A stretch of 34,289 bases of DNA, from positions 1-34,289 of the forward strand of contig JAHEXU010000010.1 in assembly GCA_023251975.1 (NCBI GenBank). The letters run 5' to 3'. Source of the DNA: a bacterium (GTDB lineage Bacteria; Actinomycetota; Thermoleophilia; Solirubrobacterales; 70-9). Positions 1 to 9,132 of this stretch are shown in pieces (the first letter of the stretch is position 1; every line of letters starts with the position of its first letter). The position numbers and the translations under genes were made by a program. The notes under the pieces are model-generated. The model saw only the letters and a program-made list of their open reading frames with translations, had not been told where the DNA came from and ran no database searches.

Positions 1-2
1 AG

Positions 3-842
3 GAGGGGGTTGCCGGGATCGGGAACCTGTTGCTGGCGATGAACGCCCACGTCAACCGAGATTTCCCCTTCATCCTCTACCACGCCGGATTGACCAATCG
101 CGACGGCTCGAGCAAGAAGCCCCAACACGATACCTACAACGACCGCCTGCACGCGCTTTACAAGCCGATGCTGACCGAACTGGCGCACCGCTTCGACGCC
201 TCGATCGACGACTACGACGTGCCGGGGTTAGTGGCCGACGACGACAGCTTCTTCCAAATACTGGTCCAGTGGCGCGAGGCGGCGTGGCAGAACGCAACTC
301 GGCTCGCCGACGCCAAGACCGACGCGGAGCGCCGCCAGGTGGCGCAGTCGATCGAGGCCTACGCAACCTCGGTCGCGCAGTCGATCATTGCCGGATCGCA
401 ATATGCGCCGGGCCAGGACGCCGCCCTCCGGGACGCTCGTTGCGCCAGGTTTGGTGGCCAGATCGGCCCGACCTACTCGCGCGCCGCCGACACCGCTCGC
501 CCATCTGGCGGCCGGGCGAGACTTGGCGCCCGCGATCGACTGGTGATCCCGCTCGAATGTCCCTCCGGACCCGGTGACTGCCGCGGCACGGTTCGGGTCC
601 GTACCCCGTGGCATCGCCGCGGCGCCGACAGCTTCGCGATCGCCGGCAAGAAGGTTTTCGGGGTGCCCTTGGGGGGCAGTCGCAGCGTCGTGGTGCCGCT
701 CGGTCCGCTCGAGGCAAAGCGGCTCGCGGCACGGTCCCACCGCGGGGTATGGGTCGGAATTCGCTCGAAGCTGGCACCCGGCGAGGGAGTGACCAGGCGG
801 TGGCGGCTCCGGCTCGATTCCGGCGGTCGCCGCGGTGCCTGA
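3..842 (+). CDS. DUF5995 family protein, 5'-truncated by window edge
   Basis: The reading frame is open to the first bases of the window, so the true start lies upstream. The N-terminal part seen here (GIGNLLLAMNAHVNRDFPF, then a KPQHD motif and an RFDASIDDYDV stretch) resembles the DUF5995 family of actinobacterial proteins of unknown function. From about residue 170 there is a separate tail with regularly spaced hydrophobic and basic residues (LVIPLECPSGPGDCRGTVRVRT, KKVFGVPLG). It resembles the small beta-sandwich-like C-terminal modules common on Thermoleophilia secreted proteins. Whether the protein is exported cannot be seen because the N-terminus is missing. The last codons overlap the next gene by 8 bp, which suggests co-transcription. 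The family call rests on recognised motifs; the function is unknown. Confidence 0.75.
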   Translation, partial: EGVAGIGNLLLAMNAHVNRDFPFILYHAGLTNRDGSSKKPQHDTYNDRLHALYKPMLTELAHRFDASIDDYDVPGLVADDDSFFQILVQWREAAWQNATRLADAKTDAERRQVAQSIEAYATSVAQSIIAGSQYAPGQDAALRDARCARFGGQIGPTYSRAADTARPSGGRARLGARDRLVIPLECPSGPGDCRGTVRVRTPWHRRGADSFAIAGKKVFGVPLGGSRSVVVPLGPLEAKRLAARSHRGVWVGIRSKLAPGEGVTRRWRLRLDSGGRRGA

Positions 843-1089
843 GCATGACCCGGCCGAGTTGCCGACCGCCGAGCAGTGGATCGCCCGATTTGCCGCCGCC
901 GCCGGTGGCGACCCGCCGAGCGCCGAGCAGTTTGAACGCCTGCTGGCGCTAGCCGCCGTCGCCGCCCACTCCTCGCAACGGGTCGCCGCCCCGATCGCCT
1001 GCTGGATCGCGGGCCGAGAGGGTCTTGAGATCGATCAGGCGCTACGGATTGCCGAGTCGCTCTCGCGCTCCGGCGCGAGCTCTCGCTGA
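835..1089 (+). CDS. DUF6457 family small protein
   Basis: An 84-residue acidic protein starting at GTG, overlapping the upstream DUF5995 gene by 8 bp. It has the pattern of the DUF6457 family: an N-terminal WIARFAAAAG helix, then PPSAEQFERLLALAAVAAH, then a segment rich in Ser, Arg and Ala (SSQRVAAPIACWIAGR). These short helical proteins occur in Actinobacteria and, to my recollection, are often found near molybdenum cofactor genes. A Moco gene block lies about 12 kb away here. No catalytic motif or membrane segment is visible. It converges with the esterase gene, leaving about 46 bp between the two stop codons. The family assignment is by recognised pattern; the role is unknown. Confidence 0.65.
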   Translation: MPEHDPAELPTAEQWIARFAAAAGGDPPSAEQFERLLALAAVAAHSSQRVAAPIACWIAGREGLEIDQALRIAESLSRSGASSR

Positions 1090-1135
1090 TCGCGACCGGA
1101 GGCTTTGAGGAAGGAAGGGAGGCCGGGCGACGGGG

Positions 1136-3175
1136 TCAGGGGGCGAGCAGGCCGCTGTTGGCGCCGGGGTGGAGCCGGATCACCCGGCCGTCGCTGATCG
1201 CGATCCTCGCTGCGGCGGTGCTGCTGATCGAGTAGCTGATCGGGCGCCCTTCGAGACAGGTTCGGGGAGCGGCGATCCGGAGTGCGCTGACCGCTTCGAG
1301 GCTGCCGCGCAGAACCGCGTCGCCGCTGGTCGGGGTCCGGCCGGCGGCGCTTTGAACCGTCGAGGTCCACGGCACCGGGTCGGTGCCGCTGCCGCTCGAG
1401 TTGGCGAGGTCAACCAGGCTCGCCCCGCACCCTTCGTTGGTCAGGTCGATCGTGCCGTACGCGTGGCGGCCTCCGGAGAGGCGGATCTTCGAGATCCAGT
1501 AGGCGTGGTCGTGGCGGATGCCGTAGCGGGGCGCGTCGAGGAACCGCGCCGTCGTGAAGACCACCCGGGCCGGGTTTCGGTCGCGGACAAGATCGGCGCT
1601 GTAGGCGGCCTCCTTTCGCCAGTCGTCGAGCAGCGCGAAGGTCAGGTGCTCAGCGGTCGGATGGTCGTAAAAGGTGAAGACGTTGTCGGTGGCGGCGAAC
1701 GCGTCTCGCATCGCGGTCGCGGTGAAGTAGTGGACCAACTCGTCGGCCTCGCTATAAAGCATCACCGTCGGGATGTTGAGCAGGTTTGGGATCAGGTCGA
1801 TTGCGTTGCCGACGGCGCCGGCGGTGTAGCTGGGGCCGGGGTAGCCGGGCGGGGCGCCGTTTGAGGCGTTGCCGGTGAAGCCGACCCAGTCGACCGCGCC
1901 AGCGAACATGTCGGGGTGCAGCGCGGCGGTTCGGTAGGTGATGTAGCCGCCCTGCGAGTAGCCGCCAGCGAAGACGCGATCCCTGTCGATCGGGTAGGTG
2001 CGCTTGACATCCTTGATCACGTCGAGGATGTCGCGTTCGGAGATGTCAGACCCCCAGCCCTCGGTCCCGCGGGCTTCGGGGGTGACGATGATCCGGTTCA
2101 GATCCTCGCCGAAGCGCTGCTCCATCCCCGGTTGTCCGACCAGGCTCGCCAGGTTGGCGGCCGAGCCGTGAAAGACCATCTGGATCCCGTGCGGCCCCGG
2201 CTGGTCGGGGACGTAGATTCCGTAGGGCTGGTAGCGGCCGGGGAAGTTGAAGGCCTGCTCGAGCCCGATCGTGACATCGCCCCCGCCGTCGCCGCGACCG
2301 GGGACGCCGTCGTAGCTGGTTCCCTCGCCGGGGCCGATCGTGTAGTCGGAGCGATAGACCCGCTCTTGAAAGCCGGGGCGAAGCAGCGCCGGGCGGGTCC
2401 GACGGTGTCGCATCCGCGGCAGGTGGAGGCGATGCGAGAAGCGGCTGATGTCGCCGCTGGCGAGGGCGATCGCTTGAAGGTCGTCGAACCAGGCACCGGC
2501 GGCCGGATCGCTGGTCGCATTTCCGGCATTTTCGCCGTAGGCGGCGCGCTCGCGGCGGCGGAAGGCGATGTTCATTACCTGGTTGGTGGCGGCGTTGACG
2601 GTGACCGCCTGGACTCGGATGATCCGAGTGTGTGGAGCCCGGATCTGGCCCCGAATCACGTTGCGGGCCGGGTTGCCACGGTCGAATACCTTCAGCCGCT
2701 CCCATCCGTCGCTTGAGATCGGCAGTGCGCCCCACTGCCCGCCGCCGGTCGAGCGGTCGTTGTCGAGGTCGATCGCGACCGCCAGTTTGGTCTGGGTCGG
2801 TGTCTGCAGGCCCGACAGGAGGGCGTGGAAGGTGAGCCGACCGGTTCGGGTGTGGCGGATCTTCAGCCGGACCAGGTCGGCCGTCCCCTCGGCACCCGCC
2901 GGGTAGGTTTGATCGCCGGCGGTCGGCGAGAGCATGCCGAATCGGGTCGTGTTGAACTGCCCGGTGTCGGCGCCGTAGTCGTCGCCGACGTAGTCGCCGT
3001 AGACAATCGTGCCTCGGCATAATGAGGTGCTTCCGGCAACCCAAGACCGCGGCTTCTTGCAGTTGTCGGCCGACCCGGCGCGGGCCGATTCGGCCGACAC
3101 ACCCAGCATCCCCACAACCGCCGCCGCCGCCAGGGCTGCCAACCCCGACGTGCCGCCTCTCCTCAAGCCCGCCAT
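1136..3175 (-). CDS. Secreted alpha/beta-hydrolase (esterase/PHB-depolymerase-like)
   Basis: A 679-residue secreted protein. Residues 1-33 form a signal peptide with an Arg-Arg n-region, a hydrophobic Ala/Val core and an ARA-type cleavage site. Residues 40-240 are a beta-rich N-terminal domain with no recognised family. The catalytic domain follows: YGIYVPDQPGPHGIQMVFHG supplies the oxyanion region, GYSQGG near residue 405 is the G-x-S-x-G nucleophile elbow, DELVHYF near 477 the likely acid, and HPTAEH near 510 the likely catalytic His. This layout fits polyester/feruloyl-esterase-like or prolyl-oligopeptidase-like esterases; the substrate cannot be read from sequence. The ATG is preceded by GGAGGG only a few bases away, but the well-formed signal peptide supports this start. 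The C-terminal 120 residues resemble another beta domain. Confidence 0.8.
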   Translation of the reverse strand: MAGLRRGGTSGLAALAAAAVVGMLGVSAESARAGSADNCKKPRSWVAGSTSLCRGTIVYGDYVGDDYGADTGQFNTTRFGMLSPTAGDQTYPAGAEGTADLVRLKIRHTRTGRLTFHALLSGLQTPTQTKLAVAIDLDNDRSTGGGQWGALPISSDGWERLKVFDRGNPARNVIRGQIRAPHTRIIRVQAVTVNAATNQVMNIAFRRRERAAYGENAGNATSDPAAGAWFDDLQAIALASGDISRFSHRLHLPRMRHRRTRPALLRPGFQERVYRSDYTIGPGEGTSYDGVPGRGDGGGDVTIGLEQAFNFPGRYQPYGIYVPDQPGPHGIQMVFHGSAANLASLVGQPGMEQRFGEDLNRIIVTPEARGTEGWGSDISERDILDVIKDVKRTYPIDRDRVFAGGYSQGGYITYRTAALHPDMFAGAVDWVGFTGNASNGAPPGYPGPSYTAGAVGNAIDLIPNLLNIPTVMLYSEADELVHYFTATAMRDAFAATDNVFTFYDHPTAEHLTFALLDDWRKEAAYSADLVRDRNPARVVFTTARFLDAPRYGIRHDHAYWISKIRLSGGRHAYGTIDLTNEGCGASLVDLANSSGSGTDPVPWTSTVQSAAGRTPTSGDAVLRGSLEAVSALRIAAPRTCLEGRPISYSISSTAAARIAISDGRVIRLHPGANSGLLAP

Positions 3176-3542
3176 CGCCCTCCAAACTAGCGGATCAAAC
3201 CGCGCCCGCGCGCCGGTTATCGCCGCCCTGATCCCTCCGGCTCACCGGGCCGGATCGCCTTTGCAGGCTCGGTCGGCCCCTTCGGATTGCATTAATCGCA
3301 GTCAGGCAGGGCAGCCAGATCCCGAATCCGGTGCGCGCCGGCCGCGAGGAGAAAGGGCCCTTCGAGGTGAACCGCCCGGGTGGCGCCAGCCGCGTCGATT
3401 CATCACCCGGGGTGTCATCCAACGCCCACGCCGTGTGCTCCGCACGACTTCCCCGATTTCCTCACTGACATTTCCGAGGGGATGGCGATCGGCGGCAGTA
3501 GCCAAGCATCAAGTCAAGGCGCCGCTGGCTACTCGGTCGGGG
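3176..3542. other. Intergenic region, no gene seen
   Basis: This 367-bp gap lies between two minus-strand genes. The ORFs listed here have Arg/Pro/Ser-rich compositions typical of GC-rich noncoding frames and no ribosome binding site. The only structure noticed is a short direct repeat, CTACTCGGTC, twice next to the SDR stop codon. It probably holds the promoter of the esterase gene, but no convincing -35/-10 pair could be picked. Confidence 0.4.
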
Positions 3543-4358
3543 CTACTCGGTCTGCCGCGGCTGAATCTGGACCTCGTTTGACCCGGTTGCGGGTGTGATC
3601 GCGCTACCGCCACCGCTGAGGGCGCGGCGAACCAGGCCGGGGGCGATCGCGCGCAGGATCGCCGCTGCGCGGTACGGCGATGGCACGAAGACCTCGGCCT
3701 TGCGCTCGGTCGCGGTCTTGACGATCGCCGCGGCTACCTTCTCCGGGGTGCTGACGATCCAGCGGGTACGGGCGTTGTCGACGAGTTCGCGTTGCGGGAA
3801 GCCCTCGGTCGCCGCGAACCCTGGCAGGACTATCCCGACGTGGACGCCGCTCGGCTTTTCCTCGAGATACAGCGCGTCGCTCCAGGCGCCGAGCGCGAAC
3901 TTCGAGGCCGAATAGGCGCCGGAGTTGCCGCGCGTCACCTTTCCGGCGGTTGAACCGACGTTGACAATCGCGCTCGGCGCGGCAGCGCGGAGCGCTGGCA
4001 AGAGCGCCTCGGTGAGCCGCAGCACAGCCTCGAAGTTGAGCTCCATGTGGCGACGCACGTTCTCGTAGCCGCTCTCGCCGAAGCGGCCCCGCCAGGCCGC
4101 CCCGGCGTTGTTGACGAGAAGGTCGAGCCGTCCGCCGGCCTGATCGACCGCCGCCGCGACCGTCGCTGGCGCCGCCGGGCTTGTGAGGTCGACCGCCACG
4201 ACGGTATGGCGATCGCCGCCATCAAGATCACGGACGAGTTCGCGCAGCCGCTGCTCGCGCCGCGCCACCACGATCAGCTCGGCCCCGTGTTCGCGCGCCA
4301 GCAGCCGGGCGGTCGCGGCGCCGATTCCGCTCGAGGCACCGGTGACGAGGGCGATCAT
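3543..4358 (-). CDS. Short-chain dehydrogenase/reductase (classical SDR)
   Basis: A 271-residue classical SDR oxidoreductase. TGASSGIG at residues 6-13 is the Rossmann nucleotide-binding loop, with ARREQRL after strand 2, where a basic residue suggests NADP preference. NNAG near residue 88 and the catalytic set (Ser in VGSTAG, then YSASK near residue 150) are present. After the active site comes the usual PG motif (VLPGFAATEGF), so the enzyme looks complete and active. The final 30 residues (GLVRRALSGGG...) form a slightly hydrophobic tail that could touch a membrane. The substrate is not predictable. The gene has no close partner: repeat-filled sequence lies upstream and a 367-bp gap downstream. 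Confidence 0.9.
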   Translation of the reverse strand: MIALVTGASSGIGAATARLLAREHGAELIVVARREQRLRELVRDLDGGDRHTVVAVDLTSPAAPATVAAAVDQAGGRLDLLVNNAGAAWRGRFGESGYENVRRHMELNFEAVLRLTEALLPALRAAAPSAIVNVGSTAGKVTRGNSGAYSASKFALGAWSDALYLEEKPSGVHVGIVLPGFAATEGFPQRELVDNARTRWIVSTPEKVAAAIVKTATERKAEVFVPSPYRAAAILRAIAPGLVRRALSGGGSAITPATGSNEVQIQPRQTE

Positions 4359-4425
4359 CGTCGCCTACCGGGGTAACCGTGATCGGGATCGTCGACGATG
4401 GTCGGCCGCGCCGGTGCGCCCGAAG

Positions 4426-4585
4426 GGCCTCGCGCCAGAATTAGCGCGAGGCCAAGACGGTCGAGGGGCAAGCGGGGCAGTGGGGGCGTGAGCGCGCCAT
4501 CGCAGCGCCATTTCGGGTTCACGACCCAGCCGCGTTCGCGCCGCTCATCCGAGGGTCCAAGGCCGCGCTAATTGTGGCGCGAGCC
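4426..4585. mobile_element. R2 family MITE-like element, copy 1
   Basis: A 160-bp element beginning GGCCTCGCGCCAGAATTA and ending in the approximate inverse, TAATTGTGGCGCGAGCC. It is bounded by perfect 5-bp direct repeats CGAAG (4421-4425 and 4586-4590), as expected of a target-site duplication. Its left end also folds on itself: GGCCTCGCGC (4426-4435) pairs with GCGCGAGGCC (4444-4453) around an 8-nt loop. The segment GGTCGAGGGGCAAGCGGGG resembles the matching part of the other R2 copies at 16.6 and 23.7 kb. No coding sequence is visible, so mobilisation would depend on a transposase elsewhere. Confidence 0.7.
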
Positions 4586-4829
4586 CGAAGCGTTGGTGCC
4601 GCGCAGATCGAGCCCATGCCGCGGACTCTACCCACAGGCGCCGCGATCAGCCTGCCCGGCAAGCCCACGAAGCAGGCGCCTTGCCCGGACTCGCTCGAGC
4701 AGACCAATTCCCGCGCCGGGTTGGGCCTTGCGGATCATGCAACGACCCAGGTGCCGCCGGCTTGCGCTCGGGCAACTGATGGATCTTGCGCACTGGCCGA
4801 CGGTCAACTCCGCTCGATCGAACCTGAGT

Positions 4830-4977
4830 CTGAAAGCACCGAACCGACCGGCGAATCCGCCCCCCGTCGCGGCGCCAGGAGCCGATTCGCGCCGACCCCC
4901 GGAGCATCACCCCGCGGCTGTTCACCAATCGACCCCCGACTTGGCGGATTCACTCGCCCGGCTCGGCGCAGCCCCGG
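4830..4977 (+). mobile_element. R1 family MITE-like element, copy A
   Basis: This copy aligns with three others over its whole length (cores GAACCGACCGGCGAATCCGC, GAGCCGATTCGCGCC and TTCACCAATCGACCCCCGAC). Its ends are the most diverged of the four (CTGAAAGCACCGAACC at left). Direct repeats CTGAGT flank it (4824-4829 and 4978-4983). It lies between two minus-strand genes, directly next to palindrome H. The 747-bp gap 4359-5105 that contains it shows no gene; besides the repeats it holds about 240 bp of unassigned sequence. Confidence 0.75.
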
Positions 4978-4994
4978 CTGAGTGGGGGTCGAGC

Positions 4995-5048
4995 CGATCG
5001 AACGTGCAGTTCCCCACCGTATAGCGAAAGGGGTATATGCACGGCTCG
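4995..5048 (+). repeat. Palindromic repeat H, copy 1
   Basis: The sequence GATCGAACGTGCAGTTCCCC, about 14 bases of loop, then GGGG and TGCACGGCTCG forms an imperfect nested stem. It matches copy 2 at 19141-19185, including flanking bases (GCCGATCGAACGTGC). In both places it lies just beyond the right end of an R1 element. This copy is about 60 bp downstream of the FtsX permease stop codon, so it could act as a transcript 3'-end structure. Confidence 0.6.
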
Positions 5049-5105
5049 CCCATCGAGGCCGATCGGGCCGGTGTCGCCGGTTGCTGATCGGGCCGACGAT
5101 TCGGA

Positions 5106-7769
5106 TCAGAGGTCTCGAAGCTGCTCAATCGCGGGGCGCCGCAGCGATCGCAGCATCGCCGCGGCGGCAACCGCGACCGCGAGCAGGACCGTAGCGAGCG
5201 CTCCAACCAGGTAGAGGCCGGGCACCGCGAGGGCGTCCGGCGGGGGATCGAAGACGCCGGTCAGAACCTTGACGAGCATCACCGACATCGCGGTCGCGAT
5301 CGCCGCTCCAAGGCCGAGCCCGGCGGCGGTGACAAAGGCCGCCTCGCCACAAATGAACCCGCCGAGCTGACGCCGACGCGCCCCCAGCGCGGTCGCGATC
5401 GCAAAGCTACGGCGACGCTCGTTAAAGCCGAGCGCGAGCGCGAGGCCACCGGCCGCAACCGCCAAGACGAGCGCGAAGCCAAGCTCGATCCGGGTCAGGC
5501 CGGACAGCTCGACGGCGGTCAGGTTGGAGCCGATCACCTTGCGTTGATTGACGATGTCGGTGACCTGCGCCGAGGTCCCGACGCTCGCTCGGACGGTGCT
5601 TGCAACCGTCGCGGGGTTCGTCCCGTCGGTTTGGATCAGGAGGCTTGCGACCGCGTTACTCCCGGTCTGCTGCGCGACATAGTCGGCGTTGGCGACGAAG
5701 AACGAGTCGTGCGGTGCGGTCGGGAACTCGAGCGCCACCCCGACGTAGTGAAACGGCACCGTTTTGAACTGCTTGCTCACGCCGTCTTGCAACCGCAGCT
5801 TGATCAGATCGCCGGGATGAAGCTGAAAGTCGGTGACGGTTTCGGCCGAGACGAGCAAAGAATCGGGCTCGTCGGCGAGCTTGCCGATCAGCTCGGCCGC
5901 GGAGCCACCTTGGAACCAGGCGTCCTGCAGCGAGGCCGCCGAGCCGATCGAGTCGGCGCGAACCCCGTAAAGGTCTTGGAGGTCGGCGCCAACATAGGCG
6001 AAGCGGTGCTGCAACGGCTCGACCCCGGCGACCCCGGCAAGGCTCGCCAGCTTTTCGCCCTGCCCGGGGCCGACCGGATTACCGGGCGATTCGCTCACCG
6101 TCACATCGGCTCCGTTCGAGAGCCGCGCATCGACCTCCGCCTGCTGTCGGTAGGTCGAGTTGAAGACCGCGGTCGAAGCCGCAAACGCCGCCGTCAGCGC
6201 CAGCAGGGCGACCGAGCGGGCAAGCGGGCCTCGTCCGCGTCGCATCGTCGCCGCGACCGTCATCGAGAGGTTTCCGGCGAGCGGGCGCAGAGCGACGGCA
6301 AGTGGGCGCGATCCCCGATCGAGGAAGGCATCCGCGAGTCGGTAACTAAGCAGTCCGGCGCCGATCCAAGCAAAGGCGGGCGCGATCAGCGCGTACCAGT
6401 TGACCGAGACCTTGGGGACACCCTCGGGGGCGAGTACCAGCTGGTAGCCGTTGCTCGAGGCCTGCCGATAGACCAGCGCCGAGACGATCAAAAGGCCGCA
6501 ATCGAGCCCGTAGCGGGCCCACCGGGGCGGCCGATCTCGGCGGCCGATTTGGCGCCGCTGCCCGGCAACCGTGAGGCCACGGGCATCGCGCCAGGCCGGA
6601 ACGGCGATCGCCATAGTCGCAATTGCGCTCCCGACCAATGCAGCGCCGCTGGCCCAAAGCGCCGCGGCGGTTGTCCCGGCCCCGAAATTGGCGGTACCGA
6701 AGCTGATCTGCCCGACCACGAGCGCGATCCCAAGCCCCAATCCGACCCCGAGCGCGGTTGCCGCGGCGGTCTCGCTGAGCGCGATCCGAACCAAGGCCCG
6801 GGTCGAGGCGCCGCGGGTCCGCAGCAGCGCCGCGTCGCGCCGCCGACGATCCGACCCCGCGGACGCGATCGCCGCGGTCAGAAAGCCGGCAATCATCGCC
6901 CCGGGAAGTCCGAGGAAGAGGAAGAGGATCTGGGCGTAAAGCGCGTCGGCCCGAGCGCCGTCGAGGGCGCTGCCGAGGTTGTCGCCGACAAGTCCGCCGC
7001 CGGCGAGACGCGTCTCGAGGTTGCGGGCCTGCCCCGAAATGTCGATGAATGCGGCGCTCGGACTGCTCGGTAGCGCGCGATCGACGGAGGCAAATATCTG
7101 AGTGGCGAGGAGTTGGGACGGCGCCGCGGGAGCGGGACTCTCGATTCGCTCGAACAGGCGCTGCGGCAACATGACCACGTTGTCGGGCGGCGCCTGGGGC
7201 TGGGATCCGATTGGAGCCCCAACGTTTTGGAACAACGAATCGGCTGCGGGGAGCTCGACGACGCCGGCGACTCTGACCCTCGCGGCCGGTAGGCCGAGGC
7301 GCCCAATCTCGACGATCTGACCTGGCTTGGCGTTCAGGTTGGCGGCGGTCTGCTGGGCGAGCAGTACGCCGGGGCCGCCGGATAGTCTCCGGATCTCACC
7401 GGGGAAGGCCTTCGCGAACCCGGGCGGGATCCCGAGCACGCTGCCCGGACCGGTCTGCTGGGTCGAACCGCCGGTCCTCGCGGCGAGCCCCGAGGTCGAA
7501 GCGAAGTTGACCGGCAAGGCCCGGGTAACGGTGTCGAATGATCTGACCTGCCGAAGCGCCCGCGCGGGGTCGGCCCCGGGCCGCACCTCGACCTGCCAAT
7601 CGGCCGCGACCGTCGCTGCCGCCCGGGTTGTCATCTTCGAGGTCGTTGCCGACAAAAAGGTTCCGATCGAAGCGATCAGGGCGACCGCAACCGCGACCCC
7701 GATTGCGGTCCCGACCAGCCGACTACGACGGTGGGCGATCAGACCGCGAAGCCAACTTAGAGCGGTCAT
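5106..7769 (-). CDS. ABC transporter permease, FtsX/MacB type, 887 aa
   Basis: A large inner-membrane permease with two FtsX-type modules. About ten membrane segments are visible: one near residues 18-40, three around 280-400 (LFLGLPGAMIAGFLTAAIAS and following), a middle group around 425-530, and three at the C-terminus from about 760 (IELGFALVLAVAAGGLALAL). Two large extracytoplasmic regions lie between them (about 50-275 and 540-755), as in lipoprotein-release or antimicrobial-peptide transporters. Conserved features such as RRRDAALLRTRGAS and NERRRSFAIATALGARR, at the cytoplasmic coupling helices, are present in both halves. The start ATG overlaps the stop of the upstream ATPase gene (ATGA), so translation is coupled. 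It is the last gene of a four-gene operon. The substrate is unknown. Confidence 0.88.
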   Translation of the reverse strand: MTALSWLRGLIAHRRSRLVGTAIGVAVAVALIASIGTFLSATTSKMTTRAAATVAADWQVEVRPGADPARALRQVRSFDTVTRALPVNFASTSGLAARTGGSTQQTGPGSVLGIPPGFAKAFPGEIRRLSGGPGVLLAQQTAANLNAKPGQIVEIGRLGLPAARVRVAGVVELPAADSLFQNVGAPIGSQPQAPPDNVVMLPQRLFERIESPAPAAPSQLLATQIFASVDRALPSSPSAAFIDISGQARNLETRLAGGGLVGDNLGSALDGARADALYAQILFLFLGLPGAMIAGFLTAAIASAGSDRRRRDAALLRTRGASTRALVRIALSETAAATALGVGLGLGIALVVGQISFGTANFGAGTTAAALWASGAALVGSAIATMAIAVPAWRDARGLTVAGQRRQIGRRDRPPRWARYGLDCGLLIVSALVYRQASSNGYQLVLAPEGVPKVSVNWYALIAPAFAWIGAGLLSYRLADAFLDRGSRPLAVALRPLAGNLSMTVAATMRRGRGPLARSVALLALTAAFAASTAVFNSTYRQQAEVDARLSNGADVTVSESPGNPVGPGQGEKLASLAGVAGVEPLQHRFAYVGADLQDLYGVRADSIGSAASLQDAWFQGGSAAELIGKLADEPDSLLVSAETVTDFQLHPGDLIKLRLQDGVSKQFKTVPFHYVGVALEFPTAPHDSFFVANADYVAQQTGSNAVASLLIQTDGTNPATVASTVRASVGTSAQVTDIVNQRKVIGSNLTAVELSGLTRIELGFALVLAVAAGGLALALGFNERRRSFAIATALGARRRQLGGFICGEAAFVTAAGLGLGAAIATAMSVMLVKVLTGVFDPPPDALAVPGLYLVGALATVLLAVAVAAAAMLRSLRRPAIEQLRDL

Positions 7770-8470
7770 CGCCGCGCCTCGAAGGGGACGGCAGGGGCGC
7801 GAGAGGCGTGGTTTCGCAGCTCGCCACCGTTGATTTCCCAGCGGCTCTGAAGCCGCTCGGCGACGCTGGGATCGTGAGTGCTGATCACGAGCCCGGCGGA
7901 GCTGTGATCGGCGGCCGCGAGAAGAACATCGATCACCCGGGCGCCGTTGAGGTGGTCGAGCTGCCCGGTCGGCTCGTCGGCGAGAATGAGCGCCGGTTCG
8001 CCAGCGAGTGCGCGAGCGACCGCGACCCGCTGGGCCTGACCCCCGGAAATCTCTTCGGGCAGCTTCGCGGCGAGATCGCCGAGGTCAAGGCGCTCCAGGG
8101 CGTCGGCCGCAATTCGTTTTGCGTCGCGATCGCTGCGCCCGCCGAGGGCCAGCGGCAATCCGACATTTTCGAGGACGGTCAGCGCCGGCAGTAGGCTCGG
8201 CCCCTGGAACACCACCGCGATCGGACCGGGGCGCAACCGCTCCGGCGGACCGATCGCGGGCCAGCTGACCGTCCCAGAACTTGGCGAGTCGAGGCCGGCC
8301 ATCAGGTGCAGGAGGGTCGACTTGCCCGAACCCGACGCTCCGACCAGCGCGATCTTGGCCCCGGACTCGACACTGCAATCGGTCGGGCGCAACCCGACGA
8401 TCGCGGTCTCGCCAATTCCGTAGGTACGCGCCACCGCCGCGCAGCAGACCAAGGCGCCCTCGCGGTTCAT
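7766..8470 (-). CDS. ABC transporter ATP-binding protein (MacB/LolD type), first ATPase next to permease
   Basis: A 234-residue nucleotide-binding subunit. Walker A is GASGSGKST, the Q-loop lies near VFQGPSLLPALTV, the signature is ISGGQAQRVAVARAL, and Walker B is LILADEPTGQLD, followed by the H-loop STHDP. The order and spacing match the LolD/MacB group that partners FtsX-type permeases. It overlaps the second ATPase gene upstream and the permease gene downstream by 4 bp each (ATGA). Having two separate ATPase genes beside a single double-module permease suggests that the two proteins form a heterodimer. This is inference from gene order. Confidence 0.88.
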   Translation of the reverse strand: MNREGALVCCAAVARTYGIGETAIVGLRPTDCSVESGAKIALVGASGSGKSTLLHLMAGLDSPSSGTVSWPAIGPPERLRPGPIAVVFQGPSLLPALTVLENVGLPLALGGRSDRDAKRIAADALERLDLGDLAAKLPEEISGGQAQRVAVARALAGEPALILADEPTGQLDHLNGARVIDVLLAAADHSSAGLVISTHDPSVAERLQSRWEINGGELRNHASRAPAVPFEARR

Positions 8471-9132
8471 CGTCTGACCCTGCCGTCGCGAAGCTCGACC
8501 TCGCGGTCGGCTTGGTCTGCGACCGCTCGGCTGTGGGTAACGACCAAAACGGCGGCCCCGCCCTCGGCGCGGCGGCGCAGCAGGGCGAGGAGTCGGCGCG
8601 CCGTCACCTCGTCGAGTTCGCCGGTCGGCTCGTCGGCGAGGATGATCGCCGGGTCGTTGGCGAGCGCGACCGCAAGACCGGCTCGGACTAGTTCACCGCC
8701 GGAAAGTCGGCACGGCCGGGCTGCGGCCCGGTGAGCGATTCCGCAGTCGGCGAGCAACTCGCCGATCGCGACGCCCGGTGAGCGCGCGCCAGCGAGGCGC
8801 CGAGCAAGGCGCACGTTGTCGGCGAGGGAGAGGTGGCCGATTAGGTTTGCCTGTTGAAATAGGACCCCGATCTGCCTACCGCGAAGACGCGCCCGCTCTG
8901 CCTCGGGGCGCCGCGAGATCCGCTCACCGCCGATCCACACCGCACCACCGTCGGGCTCTTCAAGCCCGGCCAGGCAGCTCATCAGGGTTGACTTTCCCGA
9001 GCCCGAGGGGCCGGTGACAGCGACCACTTCGCCCGCCCTCAGCTCGAGTGAGACCCCCTTCAGTGCCAACGTCTCATCGTCACCCGCGTGGAAGAACCGG
9101 TACAGGTCGGTGGCGAGGAGAGCCGTTGACAT
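8467..9132 (-). CDS. ABC transporter ATP-binding protein (MacB/LolD type), second ATPase
   Basis: A 221-residue ATPase. The ORF track starts 12 codons earlier, but the ATG at 9132 shares a base with the stop codon of the upstream lipoprotein gene (TGATG), and the sequence from there (MSTALLATDLYRFFHAGDDE) fits the family N-terminus. Walker A is GPSGSGKST, Walker B IILADEPTGELD and the H-loop VTHSRA. The signature is LSGGELVRAGLAVAL, where Val-Arg replaces the usual Gln-Gln/Gln-Arg after the LSGGE core; this is a minor change. It most likely pairs with the neighbouring ATPase to drive the FtsX permease. Confidence 0.87.
   Translation of the reverse strand: MSTALLATDLYRFFHAGDDETLALKGVSLELRAGEVVAVTGPSGSGKSTLMSCLAGLEEPDGGAVWIGGERISRRPEAERARLRGRQIGVLFQQANLIGHLSLADNVRLARRLAGARSPGVAIGELLADCGIAHRAAARPCRLSGGELVRAGLAVALANDPAIILADEPTGELDEVTARRLLALLRRRAEGGAAVLVVTHSRAVADQADREVELRDGRVRR

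Noticed and set aside
1916-2716. 266-aa plus-strand ORF opposite the esterase
   Set aside because: It is an antisense shadow; its Val/Gly/Asp-rich composition follows from the GC-rich coding strand.
2046-3185. 379-aa minus-strand ORF
   Set aside because: It is an out-of-frame shadow of the secreted esterase, with Arg/Pro/Gly-rich composition and no domain.
5544-7073. 509-aa plus-strand ORF opposite the FtsX permease
   Set aside because: It is antisense to a well-supported membrane protein gene and has no domain or ribosome binding site.
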